Positions 1-10,975 of a stretch of DNA of 64,000 nucleotides are shown piece after piece; the first letter of the stretch is position 1; each line of letters opens with the position of its first letter. A program made the position numbers and the translations under genes. The notes beneath the pieces are model-generated. The model made no database searches. It was not told where the DNA came from and was given only the letters and a program-made list of their open reading frames with translations. Source of the stretch: Amphibalanus amphitrite (taxonomy: Eukaryota > Arthropoda > Thecostraca > Balanomorpha > Balanidae); the NCBI RefSeq assembly GCF_019059575.1, contig NW_024881781.1, positions 496,001 to 560,000 of the forward strand, read 5' to 3'.

Positions 1-1531
1 AGACAAGTGAACTGAAGAAGAGCATTTATGAGATATGCGCACATTTTATAGTGTAGTGCGTACTGGTTGCGGGTACAAATATCTCGTGCATTTCCTACTC
101 GAATTTTTATGTAAGCCATAGGTCTTATTTTTATTGGGAAATGGATTGGAATGTGATAATTATTTACAGGATTTCAAACATAACAAAAACAAGTCCCTTA
201 CGGGCGTTGACGTTCTTTTTTACGTTTGCTTGAAAGCTTTGTGCTTAAGTTTATGTGAAATCAATAGTTTGTGTAGCACGATCCTAATCGTGCAACAATT
301 AGTGTACATACGTAGACAAAGCCAGTGAGTTTCCATGAATTTCGCCATAGTGAAGAACTGCGGGCTGGTCATCACAGCCATGCTTTAACTTGCCATTGAT
401 GTAGCAGCCAAGAATAGTTCCAATGCACATGTGACGGCGCCGAGTTAGTGGAGGGCGCGTATCTCGAGTTTCTCTGAAGGCAGCTGGCTGTCGCGGAAGA
501 GTCAGTTACAGCCCCCCCCCCCTCGAGCTCTACCCCCGCCGTCGCCGGTGTCCCGTCGGTGGCTCTCGTTGCACGCTGCGGGAACCGTCAGTGATCCGGG
601 TACTGTACCGTCCATGCTTATATCGTCCGTGGCATATGCTCGCTGCTGTCGGCGTCCGGGAGTCTGTGTGAGGACAACAGGGTGTTCAGGGGACGTTTTA
701 TCGGTGTGTTATGTGGGGGGCGCTGCCGGCGGTCAGGGCGGGATCTTTATCAGGTCACGTGCCACCCAAGGGGACCGGTGACCTGGCAGTGCTGGACCCG
801 CCATATGCTGACAGTGTTGTGATACCGGGTGAGGTTGCGCGATGCGATACTGACGAGACTTATTGTGGCTGCTTGTCATGCTGTGGTTGTGCCTTTCGCG
901 CCCAAGTGAATACATATTGCGCCTATATCGAATTGTTTGGGTTTCGGTCACGCTGGTATTTGTAGTTCCTGGTTTTTAGTTGTTTGCTATTCAACGTGAA
1001 CCTTTAATGATATGGGCGAGAAAAGAATACTATTCAACTTGTACGCTTTGTACATTTAACAAGTGTTGGTCAAACTCGGGCGTGTTTTTATCCATGTTTT
1101 GTGATATGGCTCACTTTATCTTCCGTGCCGGATGTTTGTGAAACGACGACGGCGCTTGGCTGCGAATTTCCGATCCCGGGAACACCACATCAAAAGGATG
1201 CGGTGAGGTTGCATCTTGCTCGGTCGTTGCCTCCGGAAGGGTGATGTATGTGGGTGTCTACTTCGTACTTGTAGGTACAGTCTACAGCAGAAGTAATGTG
1301 CGGTTTCAGTCATGTGTATGTTCTGCTTCTAAAGCTTAGGAACGATTAGCCAGACTACAATGAAACTTTGAATGTAGCTTGCATGTATCGTCACCTTTGC
1401 AGCTGCAACTTTATCTATTGGCGTCTTCTTTTCGATCACTCGACATTAAAAAAAAAAAAAAAAATCGCCAGTCAAAGCCATCCGTTGAAATTGGTAAAAC
1501 CGCCCATTATTTTTAGCGTTTGGATGTACCT
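1..1531. other. No gene recognised; GC-rich patch at about 430-900
   Basis: No open frame in this stretch resembles a protein family or shows a convincing exon with splice sites. The part from about 430 to 900 is richer in G+C and CpG than its surroundings and includes a C-tract near 511-522, so it could be a promoter or noncoding first exon of a gene lying outside the window. A 17-base A-tract lies near 1447. The last part is the 3' flank of the minus-strand receptor-like gene. Confidence 0.4.
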
Positions 1532-1537
1532 TTTATT
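1532..1537 (-). terminator. Candidate polyadenylation signal AATAAA of the LRR-like membrane protein gene
   Basis: The plus strand reads TTTATT, so the minus strand reads AATAAA, about 245 bases past the stop codon of the gene at 1783-4031. Position and strand fit a cleavage signal; a chance hexamer cannot be excluded. Confidence 0.4.
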
Positions 1538-1782
1538 GATATACACGAAATTGTGGTGTAATTGCCACACTAAAATATGTACATTTGAAACCATGGCCTT
1601 AAAGAATTCGAACTGTGTTGGGGTTAACAAGATGTTTGAGGTCATCCAAGGCATAAGTATGAAGTCACCCGAGCCTCCACGTGGTGTAACCAGTGAAGAA
1701 TGGTTGAAGCTGGGCTGGCACACTATTGCGTCACTGAACTTACGACTCAAAGCGGCAGAATAAATATACTCGGGCACCTCGC

Positions 1783-4031
1783 TCATAAGGCGACCACTCT
1801 GCGGGGTCTGCACGTGCACAGACGTGCATATAGGGAGGAGCCATCATCGCCAGTCGACTCCGAAAACCTCGCGCTGCACGTGCACACGGCCACGGGCGGC
1901 CAGTGCACACGGTCGTACACAGACCTGGAGGTCGTGGGCGTACTTCTGCCTTCAGTCGCTGCATTCGTCCTTTCCGCCACACCTTCTCCCCGTGCGAGCC
2001 CTTCCGCTTTCCCCAGTGCATCCTTGACGATGACTGGAGGCCCTAGCTCCGGTGTGGGTTTGTTGCTGCCACTGGAGCACTCGTCTCCTCTCTGGATGTT
2101 CAGTTCGTCAGGTACAGCATACAGACCCTCCGAGAAGTCGGACATGGGCCTGATGTATGCCCACGTCGGCTCTGAGGGGACGTTGTTACCTCTGCTCCGC
2201 GCCGGGGGTCCCCCCGTGCGCGCTCGGGAGGTGACGGGGCTGTCCCGCACGGAGACGGGAGCACTGGCCGAGACAGCGTCACCTCCGGCGGGAATCGCCC
2301 CGTCGTCAGAGGCCGCGGGGTGGCCGGACCCGCGCCGCCTCCACAGCAGGGCGGCCAGGGCACCAAGCAGCAGCAGCAGTAGCGGAGGCACCGACGCGGC
2401 CGCGTAGTACTGTGACAAGGAGTTGCCAGCGCTCCGCCGCGCTGATGCGGCTCTGCCGCAGTGAAGCAGCTCGAATTCCGCCAGTGTTGGATTGCCTGCG
2501 TCTGCCGGTCCGGCGCAGCGCGCGTTCAGGATGGATTCAGTGAGAGGATGCTCCCCCTCAGAATTTAGAATAAGCTCTGTGTCCTCGTTTGAGAGTAGCA
2601 GGCGACTTGCTTGCTGCCATGCTCCACACATACACGGAATGCCGAAGTTGAGGCTACTGAGTATGACGCTGCTGCTGCTGTTAGCATCTACCTGGCTTTC
2701 GTCAGCGTCGCTGACATTCCTCAGCTCGCCTCCTAGAAGAGAATCCGCGAACCTCAGCGCACCCGATTCAGCGCGGTCAATCCTGAGCCGTTGGATCGCC
2801 ACACCCTCAGCATCATGTCCCTTAAGCCGGAGCAGACGAAAGGCATTACGCCGCAGTGTGCCCACCGCGCAGCGTTGCAGGAGAACCGACCTGGAAGCCG
2901 TGACCTGAAGCGACCGCGGGCGGAGCTCCCCGAAACTGCAGTCCAGCGCGATGAAGCGCGTGACGTTGAAGCTGACCGCCCTCTCGTCCAGACGACGCAT
3001 GAAGGTGTTGTTTAGGATCACGGCGTCGGCAATCTGGCCACTGAGGGCGCCGCTGTTGACATATCCCAGCTGAGAGGCGGAGATGACGAGCGAGCGCCAG
3101 CGGTACGCGCGCACACAGTCCCGCTCTGCCCGCTGCACCGTCACGGCGTGTAGCATCACGGTATCCATGGCACCCGCAAACGTGTCTTGCCTGCAGCGCG
3201 TTATGGTCACATCGCTGATGCTGAGCCTGGTGATGTCGTTGAACGCGCCCGGCTCCAGAGTGAGCGAGGTAATGTTCTCCAGAGTGACACTCTGCACTGG
3301 ACTGGAACTGCCTCGGAAGGCGCCGCCGGCGATGTAACACTCACGGATGTTGCGCAGTGTGACGTGGTCGGACCTGCTGTAATCAGATAGGGCTATCGTC
3401 GCTACCGACAGCTGACGGACGGTGTCAATGGTGACGGTGAGCGGTGACGACGCGGCCAACGGCATGACCAACAGCGCGGAGCCCTTCTCTAGGGTGACAT
3501 TGTCGATCGCCAGCAGCTGGAGGAGCTCCAGGCGCCGCAGGTGGAACAGGGCGAGGTGTCGGAGGCTTACGGACGCGGCGTTGGCGATCGTCAGCTGGCG
3601 CACAGATGTCGGGAATGTGTCGAACGTGATGTTGACCTGGAAGAGAGGCTTAGGTTTAGAGAGGTGAGGTTTTGAAGGTGGTTTAGGTGTACCCTCTCTT
3701 TGTAGTTTATTGACTGTAATGCTACTTTCTGCAATTAATAGAGATGTTAGGTTGATATTTTATACCAAGTCGTTAATGGTGTATCTATCATCTATAGCTA
3801 CGATATTTAAACTCGTCTAACTAATACCTTCACAAGCTGCCCTTCTCTGCCCAAGCTTACGTGTTGTCGTCCCACATTTCTGAGGTCGCAGGTCACTCGA
3901 TGGGGCTGGCGGCATCCTCCAGCGTAGATGCAGCCCGGTGTGCCGCAGTACACACCGTCTCCAGCCGAGCCCTCTGGCACGGCGAGCACAGCGCCCACAA
4001 CTAACACAGCCGGCACAAGACCGGCAGCCAT
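1783..4031 (-). CDS. Single-pass membrane protein with leucine-rich-like ectodomain (two exons)
   Basis: I join exon 4031-3861 (57 codons, phase 0) to exon 3636-1783, giving about 674 residues. The donor reads CAC|GTAAGC and the acceptor CTTCCAG|GTC. Exon 1 starts at an ATG with a hydrophobic signal peptide (about residues 1-24) followed by a Cys-rich cap with CGTPGC, GGC and VTCDL, as in LRR N-terminal caps. Residues about 60-400 are irregular 20-25 residue repeats with strands such as SLTLEPGAFNDI, then a second Cys cluster (CMCGAW...C...C) like an LRR C-terminal cap. A Leu/Ala membrane helix lies near 470-490, followed by RRR and a Ser/Pro-rich cytoplasmic tail of about 180 residues with several tyrosine motifs (YAVP, SVYDRV, SLYARL). 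This suggests a cell-surface receptor or adhesion protein; ligand and function are unknown. The repeats are too degenerate to name a subfamily, and a beta-helix fold is possible. The long plus-strand frames across this region are shadows. Confidence 0.8.
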
Positions 4032-4197
4032 CCCGTGACTGCGCCGCGCGCGTCCGCCGTCGGCGACGGAGGCGGGTCACACTGAGGATGCAGACCTCGC
4101 TCAGGCTGTTTTCCAGCCAGCGATGACGGTCAGAGGAGCGGACACGGGCCGATAGCAGCCTGTGCTGCAGTGGGGCGCTGCACCACAGCCACAGCTC

Positions 4198-4494
4198 GCT
4201 CCGACCGGAGGCCCGGGGTGTCCGCTCTCCGACCGGAGCCCGGGGTGTCCGCTCTCCCGACCGGGGGGACCGGGGTGTCCGCTCTCCGACCGGAGGCCCG
4301 GGGTGTCCGCTCTCCCGACCGGGGGTCCGAGATGTCCGCTCTCCGACCGGAGCCCGGGGTGTCCGCTCTCCGACCGGAGGCCCGGGGTGTCCGCTCTCCG
4401 ACCGGGGGGACCGGGGTGTCCGCTCTCCCGACCGGGGGGACCGGGGTGTCCGCTCTCCGACCGGGGGGACCGAGATGTCCGCTCTCCCGACCGT
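4198..4494. repeat. GC-rich minisatellite, unit 27-30 bp, about 10-11 copies
   Basis: The unit is of the form ccgaccgg(a/g)...ggggtgtccgctct, varying by one to three bases and by a gagatgtcc variant in two copies. It has no stops in several frames on both strands, so it produces long artificial reading frames. It begins about 170 bases upstream of the start codon of the membrane protein gene, in its promoter or 5' UTR. Confidence 0.9.
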
Positions 4495-4504
4495 CTGCTG
4501 CAAC

Positions 4505-5774
4505 TCACGGACCGGAAGCCCGGGAGATTCAGGTTTGCTCTCCGTCCTTCATAAATGTGACCTTGCACGGCTTTGCATGTATTTACTCCTGTGTTTATCG
4601 TGCTGCTAAAGCAGGCTAGCAATAGGGAACACACAGTTCTACTTTTGTGAGGTTGTGTTTCGTTTTATGACGTTTGACGTTTCTTCAGCGCACTCGTGCG
4701 ACTCAAATGGGTTGAAGTGATAACTTGTGTTCAATGCAACTCATCTACCGCTTCGAGTCACCTGACGACAACACATGTTTACGAGATGCGTCATGGCTGA
4801 TGATGTTGCTTTAGATTCATATCTCAAAGATAGCGTTTCGTCTGCAGAATAAGCCTCTAAGCCTACAGGCTGCACTTAAAGCTACCTTCATCCTGAAAGC
4901 GATGATGATACCTGTATATTACCCTGACGCTGATAACGCTCGATGGGCCATCTCGGACGGCCCACATCGGGTGATTCCCGTCGCTTCCCGTCCGATAAGC
5001 TCACGAGAGGCCAGAGAGAGGGAGAGAACGGGACTTTGAGGTGTTTCGCGGAAAACCCTGAGGGGGAACTGGGTGCATGATGGGTCAGAGGAATGGGACA
5101 ACCCACAGATGATTCAGCGAAAAGTAGAGCATTTTTTGTCCATGGGCGGGGATGATATTCATTCGTCGAATAACTGCGATCCTTTGTCATGGCATTGACA
5201 TTTACGTGTACCTAGGGCATCTTGCCTGGTCTATTTCTTCTGCCTCAAGTTATGCTTAGACATCACTTGAAGTAAATGTCCTTCGGGCGACCGGCAGTGA
5301 TATCCCATGGGTAAGACGGATTCCGGAACACACTTTCATATTTTATATTTAGAAATATTTTGGTATTTTATAGGGTAACTGCACACAATACAGATACCCT
5401 ACAATACCTTTGACATGTAGGCGTCAAGCAATCTAGGTTTACCTAAGCAATGTCGGCTATGCCTATTTAATGACAATTTTTCGCCACTACAAAGCATTAC
5501 TCTCCTTTTGACCTCAGCCAGCAACCAAACGAGCCCGCGCCCGCGCGGCCTCGTCCAGGAGACGCAGTCTGTGTCGAACTTAGGTACGAGAACTGACCAC
5601 TCGTAGAACAGTGGTCAGAGATTATGCACGCCGGGTTACGAGGGACGTATATTGCTTATAGGCATGGCTATTGGCTGTCACAAGGCACCGTCTTATCACT
5701 GACCTTCCGCTGCCCGGCAGAGGACTGCGGAGTCCTGGCGCGCGCTGCTACCAGCCCCCCAGTCCCGAACTCCC
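4505..5774. other. Intergenic stretch, no gene recognised
   Basis: No supported reading frame. The sequence is moderately AT-rich with short ORFs lacking codon bias or splice context. Confidence 0.4.
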
Positions 5775-5985
5775 GACAGACAGTGATAGGGTGGCGGGTG
5801 ACGCTTGTCCCGGAGTAGACGCCGACCTTCTACCGATAGGACTAGCACCCCTCCTCGTGCACGGGCCGTTTCGGGTGTGCGCTGAACAGCTGGGGTGCCT
5901 TTCAGTGAATCACAGATATCGCGCCATGACGTGGCCGTTATCAGTGCCGCCGTGATGGCAACAGTCAGCGAGATAAAAAGAACCC
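5775..5985 (-). other. Duplicated upstream block (copy 1), open in one frame, divergent from helicase copy 1
   Basis: Read on the minus strand, this segment matches 35266-35476 on the plus strand; by eye roughly four of five bases agree, with short gaps. In both places it lies just upstream of an IGHMBP2-like gene and points away from it. The same frame is open in both copies and yields related peptides (for example LFISLT.A.TAALITA, ICDSL.GTPAVQ, TPETARARG). It may be an exon of a divergent gene or a conserved promoter that happens to be open. No family is recognised. Confidence 0.6.
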
Positions 5986-6110
5986 GGAATTGTTGCAAAT
6001 AGCTCCAGTTACCGACAGTGACTGGCAGGGGAAACAAGTGTAGCCAATGCATCTTACAAAGTGCGTTTCTTTTTCACTGAGCGATGTGACATTCGGAAGT
6101 TTTGCTAGTT

Positions 6111-8901
6111 ATGGAAGACGGGGGCTGGACCGTAGTGCAACGGCGGCGCAAACGCATCCAAACAAGTGCCGGAGATGCCAGAACCAGCAAGTCGACTGAT
6201 CCGAAGAAGAACGAACCACACAATGGCTCAAACTCATCAAAGGTAAACTTTTTTTGTTTATGTGGTTTGACCTATTCATCATTGATAACAGCGTGCCCAA
6301 TGCCTATATTTGGGAATATCAGTTAGTCAGGAAAAAAACGATAGATACTTTATTGTTTGTATTTAACATCTGCTTCATCATAAATTGCTAGGTCGGGCGG
6401 CGGTAACTCCAATTATTATCACAGCACTCCTACCAGTGAAATACCTACATGAGTGCCATCATATCAACCAGGACCGTATCATAATGCTCGTCACCAGTCA
6501 ACGCCTTTATTTCAGGGCTTTCGATCCACCAAGAGCCAACCGGACCCCAAAGCACGGCTCGTGGCCGGGAAGAATCCTACAGCTGCCTCTTCTCGCGGGA
6601 TACGCTGTGCCGTATGTGGTGATTTCAGCTGTATTGCCCAGCTCTCACCCCGCGAGGTCCTGCTTCGACTGCCACCAGCGGGACCAAGTCAGCCAGAATC
6701 GTCTGTAAGTGAAGTAAGTGACTTATTACATCACACCCAAATTTGCTTGTTTCTGCTTGACGTCCAGCTGGCTCTTTTAATTTCGCGGAAAACAGTTTCT
6801 GCAGCAACAGATAAAACATTAACTGAAGAATTTGCCAGCATGCCAGATATAATTATCACGTATCTTACGTTCCATTACTAACAGGTCAGCAATCGTTTCA
6901 TTGTGCTTCACTACCTTAACACCGATAAAATAAGGTAATCCATACCTCACTTGTTTGCCTCTGCTAACTGACGCGTGTCGCTGTCGACTGCCGCAGAAGT
7001 CGCCGTCATCTCCGCTCACCTGCGAGGAGCTGAAGCGGCTGCATCTGCCCCTGCTAGATCTGGAGCATGGTGCCGAGCTTGCCCGTCACATGGAGATGGC
7101 CGAGTTCGGCCAGCTGAAGGATCTGCTGGTAGACGGCACGGAGGTGACGCCTCACGGACTGCGGCTGTGGGTGCTGCGACCGGCCGATGGCACCGGGAAC
7201 GGGCCGGGCGCAGCGGCCGTGGACGAGAGGTTGTTGCCAAAGCACAACATTCGCGCTCGCGAGCCAATAGAGGTGACCAGAGATAAAGAGGACCGAGAGG
7301 AACTGGATGCGGAGAGCCAGAGGGCTGTGGTGTACCGGGTCACCGACTATGAAATCATGATCGTTATAGAAAAGGGTGGCAAACTTACTCAGGGAAATAC
7401 GGTGAGCATCAAGAGAGTGGACGAAGATCGTATGTACTGGATGATGCGTAACATCGTGAGAGGACTGGACGGCATCTCTGGAAGAGCTCTCCGGCTGCGA
7501 GCAGTTCTGTTTGGTGAGTGGCCCGTAGAATCCGCGGATAAACTGCCGGCGAAGCTCGTCAATGCAAACGGAAAGCTGGACTTCTACAACGTCGGGTTGA
7601 ACCAGCTTCAGCGCGACGCTGTGGAGTTCGCCGTCCGTCAGAAGCATCTGGCCGTCATCCATGGTCCGCCCGGGACTGGCAAGACCACCACCATTGTCGA
7701 GATCATCCTGCAGCATCTGAAGATGGGCTGTCGCATTCTGGCGTGCGCCCACGCCAACACGGCTGTGGATAACATGCTCGAACGACTAGCCGAGAAGAAC
7801 TCCCTCCACAGCCTTGACCTCCGTATGGTACGTCTTGGACATCCAGCTCGCATCAGGGAATCGCTGCTCGACTTTTGGCTAGACAAGGTGGCCGATTCAC
7901 TCGATGATGGTGTAAGCCACCACCATGGCAAAAAGGGGTCTCCATCTGAAGCCAAAGCACTACAGAAACTCGTTATAACGAAGTCCAAAGTTGTCTTCTG
8001 CACACTGGCCAGTACGAGTGGAGAGGGCCCGCTGGAAGCACCCGGGCACCTGGGCCTGGGTGCGTTTGACCTGGTGGTGATCGACGAGTGCTCACAATCG
8101 ATGGAGGCCGCCTGCTGGCTAGCAGCGCAGAGGACCGGGAAGCTGTTGCTGGCCGGCGACCACCGCCAGCTGCCTCCGACCATCATCAGCAAGCCTGCAG
8201 CGCAGTGCGGCCTGGAAGTCTCCCTGATGGAGCGTCAAGTGGAGCTGCACGGGGAGAAGGCGGTGCGCATGCTCTGCACCCAGTACCGGATGCACGAGCT
8301 GATCCAGCAGTGGCCGTCTCAGCAGCACTACGACAGCCGTCTGGAGGCGGCGCCGGCCGTGCGCCATCACCGTCTGACCGATCTGCCCGGCGTGCGCCTC
8401 ACGGTCGACACGACTCCTACCTTGCTGCTCGTCGACACGGCCGGCTGCGGGCTCACCGAGGCCAAACCTGACGAGGCCCACTCGAGAAGCAACCCCGGGG
8501 AGGCCGACATTGTGGTGGCGCACGTGGAGGCTCTGGTACGTGCCGGCGTGTCCCAGGACCAGATAGGCGTCATCACACCATACTGCGCCCAGATCACCCG
8601 CGTGCGCGACGGCCTAAGGCTCCGCCGACTGAAGGAGGTGGACGTTTACACGGTGGACGGTTTCCAGGGACGCGAAAAGGAAGCCATCGTCGTATCGTTG
8701 GTCATATCCAAGAAGTCAGGCCTGAGCTTCGTGACAGACACGCGCCGCATCAACGTGGCCATCACTCGCGCCCGGCGACAGCTGGTGATCGTCTGCGACA
8801 CGAAGATCTTGGGCAGAGACGACGACGCGCGGTCGTTGCTAGAGTACATGCGGCAAAATGGCGAGGTTAGGTCGCCACGGTACTGCAGGGATGGGCCCTA
8901 G
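6111..8901 (+). CDS. IGHMBP2/SMUBP-2-like SF1B helicase, copy 1 (three exons)
   Basis: Model: 6111-6242 (44 codons), 6516-6704 (63 codons) and 6997-8901, all phase 0, about 741 residues. Junctions: AAAG|GTAAAC, TTTATTTCAG|GGC, TCT|GTAAGT, CTGCCGCAG|AAG. Exon 1 encodes MEDGGWTVVQRRRKR and a charged linker; exon 2 carries a small Cys cluster (CAVCGDFSC). Exon 3 is a full UPF1-like helicase core: GPPGTGKTTT near residue 330, DECSQ near 470, GDHRQLPP, QYRMHEL, VDGFQGREKE near 660 and NVAITRARR near 693. IGHMBP2 is a 5'-3' RNA/DNA helicase associated with translation. Human IGHMBP2 has about 990 residues and ends with R3H and AN1 zinc-finger domains; neither is seen here, and the frame stops about 15 residues after the core pattern (MRQNGEVR). 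A GTTAGG near 8865 could be a donor to further exons, but I found none. Exon 2 is the least certain part. An in-frame TGA at 6450-6452 rules out starting it further upstream. Confidence 0.85.
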
Positions 8902-10418
8902 AACCCGAAAATACGGAGGAAAGTAATAATGACGTTTGCATAGTATCGCAAATTTTTAATTGTAAAACTTCGATCAGACGTCTCACATGTAATATCCCTA
9001 ATTCAACCATCGTTTTACACATCACCGATCGCGGCCTTTTGACGACCCTGGAACCTGCCACAAACGCCGACAAGCTGCTTCTGGACATGTCGACCACGGC
9101 CTGGAGGAAGGCGGCCTGCAGAATTGGAAGTTGTATCTTTCAAGGGCTCGTGACTGTATGGCGACCCAATTCACTAGAAATCACCTGCCCCAAGAACTTG
9201 TCACTCCCATTCCAAGCGCAAAGAACAGTGGCGGCGCAACGCCTTTGGGGGGCACTGCCGACTTTTGGTCCCATTCTTTTTATGCAACACCAATAGGGCT
9301 AATGTTAAAATGACAAAATCAAAGGGGGGCACTGCCGACTTTTGGTCCCATTCTTTCCATGCAACGCCAATATAGGGCTGATGTTAAAATGACAAAATCA
9401 AAGGGGGGGGACACGGTGCCCCGGTGCCCTCCCCGTTCCGCCACCTATGTGGCATATAACATCCGTTAAGGTACTTTGTTGTCGATTGAAGTCGATTGAA
9501 GCCGGAATTTGGTATGGAAAAAGAGAGTGGCTAATTCTAAACGGTTTTAAGTTGAGATTAGACGCTATTATTTCTAGCGCAGTGCACAAACTCATCCACG
9601 TCAACGTTTTGAGTCCGGAATTCCGCGCTAGGCTCCGTGCAGTACCAAGGTGTTACCGAAAACACCATGAATCAAGTATTCCACCGTCTCGATCAGTTCG
9701 AAACTAGAATAATACCGGTAAACATCCACCGTTAAAAACATCGTTAAACATCGTTCCACCGGTAAACATCGCCAAGAAGAGTAGCGGTCTTCTTTGGGGG
9801 TGGGGGGGAGGGTAGGATCTTTCGGTCTAACGAGACCATTCCAGAGCCGGAAGGTTGACAGGAATTAAGGGAAGACATTGGTCTTGGCGGATACCTTGGC
9901 TAGTCGTCGGCGCTTAGCCCATCCAGTGGGCAGGCCACCTGGCCCCCTGACTCTCACCGCACCCGGCTACGGGCCTGCTCCTATTAGGGGAGCTTCCCGC
10001 CTTTGTTGTAGGTGTGTTGCCAGATGTGAACACGAAATAGGATCAAGCTATGCTTGGTGCTCAACGAAGATAATTAGGTACCTAGGTACTTCAACTGGTT
10101 GCATTTATATTTAATATATTTTCATAGAGAAATGTTAACGGTACCGGTCTTGCCTTTGATAATTGATCACTCATCATCATTCTCAGGAGGCTGGGAACAA
10201 CTGAAATGCGGGAACTGAGAGTACCAATACAAATGGAACCATGATATACCGTCACAAATCAATCGTTGTTTCTCTTTTCTCCTGCATAGGTATGATGCTG
10301 TAGTTAGGTCAATAGTAACCTTTGAGAAAGACAAACTACAACTTCAACTAAGCCCCGTACACGGGAATAGGTACGTACTAATACGATCCTGAATCGCTGC
10401 CCTTGCCCTTGTACCCAA
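8902..10418. other. Intergenic stretch with transposon debris
   Basis: Apart from the tandem block at 9225-9440 there is no supported feature. The part at about 9860-10010 is GC-rich and could be a worn repeat, but I see no terminal repeats or tail. No gene is recognised. Confidence 0.4.
9225..9440. mobile_element. hAT-like MITE fragment with an internal tandem duplication
   Basis: A unit of about 90 bases, running from ggggggcactgccgactt to aatgacaaaatcaaa, occurs twice in tandem (about 9247-9403). The outer ends (cagtggcggcgcaacg and cgttccgccacctatg) are imperfect inverted repeats. The same sequence, inverted, makes up the element at 25281-25437, which has a target duplication. I found no duplication here. 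Confidence 0.6.
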
Positions 10419-10667
10419 CATAGGCGTCGCCAGAGATTTTCGGTTGGGGGGCAAAACCAACTTTTGTGTGAAATATTGCCTTTCCCCAGTCGTTACTCAC
10501 TCGTTTTGCATATCATTCGACGCGCAATGGTGCGAGGAATCCGATGGTGACAAAGTTTTCCTTCTAGCTATGACATGTATGTTTTTACAGAAAAAATCGA
10601 AATTTTGAAATTTGTGGACAAAAACGACCGGTAGAAATTCGGGGATGCGGAGCCGTGGGAATTTCAG

Positions 10668-10803
10668 ACGGCTCCGGCTCCGGCTCCGGCTCCGGAGAAA
10701 AAAAATCGGCTCCGGCTCCGGCTCCGGGTGAAATGCCATGGCGGCTCAGGCTCCAGCTCCGAGTAAAATGATCCGGCTCCGGCGGCTCCGGCTCCGGCTC
10801 CAA
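10668..10803. repeat. Interrupted GGCTCC repeat (left block)
   Basis: Runs of ggctcc are separated by spacers such as gggtgaaatg and gagtaaaatgat. With the block at 12199-12313 it brackets the nested piggyBac-like element, so both probably formed one array before that insertion. Translated, it gives false EPEPEP peptides. Confidence 0.85.
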
Positions 10804-10975
10804 ATGCTCAGTACATCCCCTATACAATTAAATACGGGTGGAAGAAAAAAGACGATGGAATTGGTGCACGTTGCTTCTGTATTTCCATAACAAGGCTATT
10901 TTCATATTTTGAATACCGCATGTTTTACTGCCATGAACTGTCAAACCGAACTAGGTCAATAATTTTTCCTCTTAA

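Noticed and set aside
548..965. GC-rich overlapping frames at the left end
   Set aside because: No domain, no splice sites and overlapping open frames on both strands; composition alone explains them.
1700..2407. 235-codon plus-strand frame
   Set aside because: It is the antisense of the tail-coding part of the membrane protein gene, which has a signal peptide, transmembrane segment and matching splice phases on the minus strand.
3817..4634. Long frames rich in GERTPRSP or SGHPGPP repeats on both strands
   Set aside because: They are translations of the 27-30 bp minisatellite, open in several frames because the unit contains no stop codons.
6385..6708. Alternative frame across helicase copy 1 exon 2, containing SCFDCHQRD
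   Set aside because: I considered a frameshifted zinc finger, but the 6516-6704 model is in phase with both neighbours and needs no frameshift.
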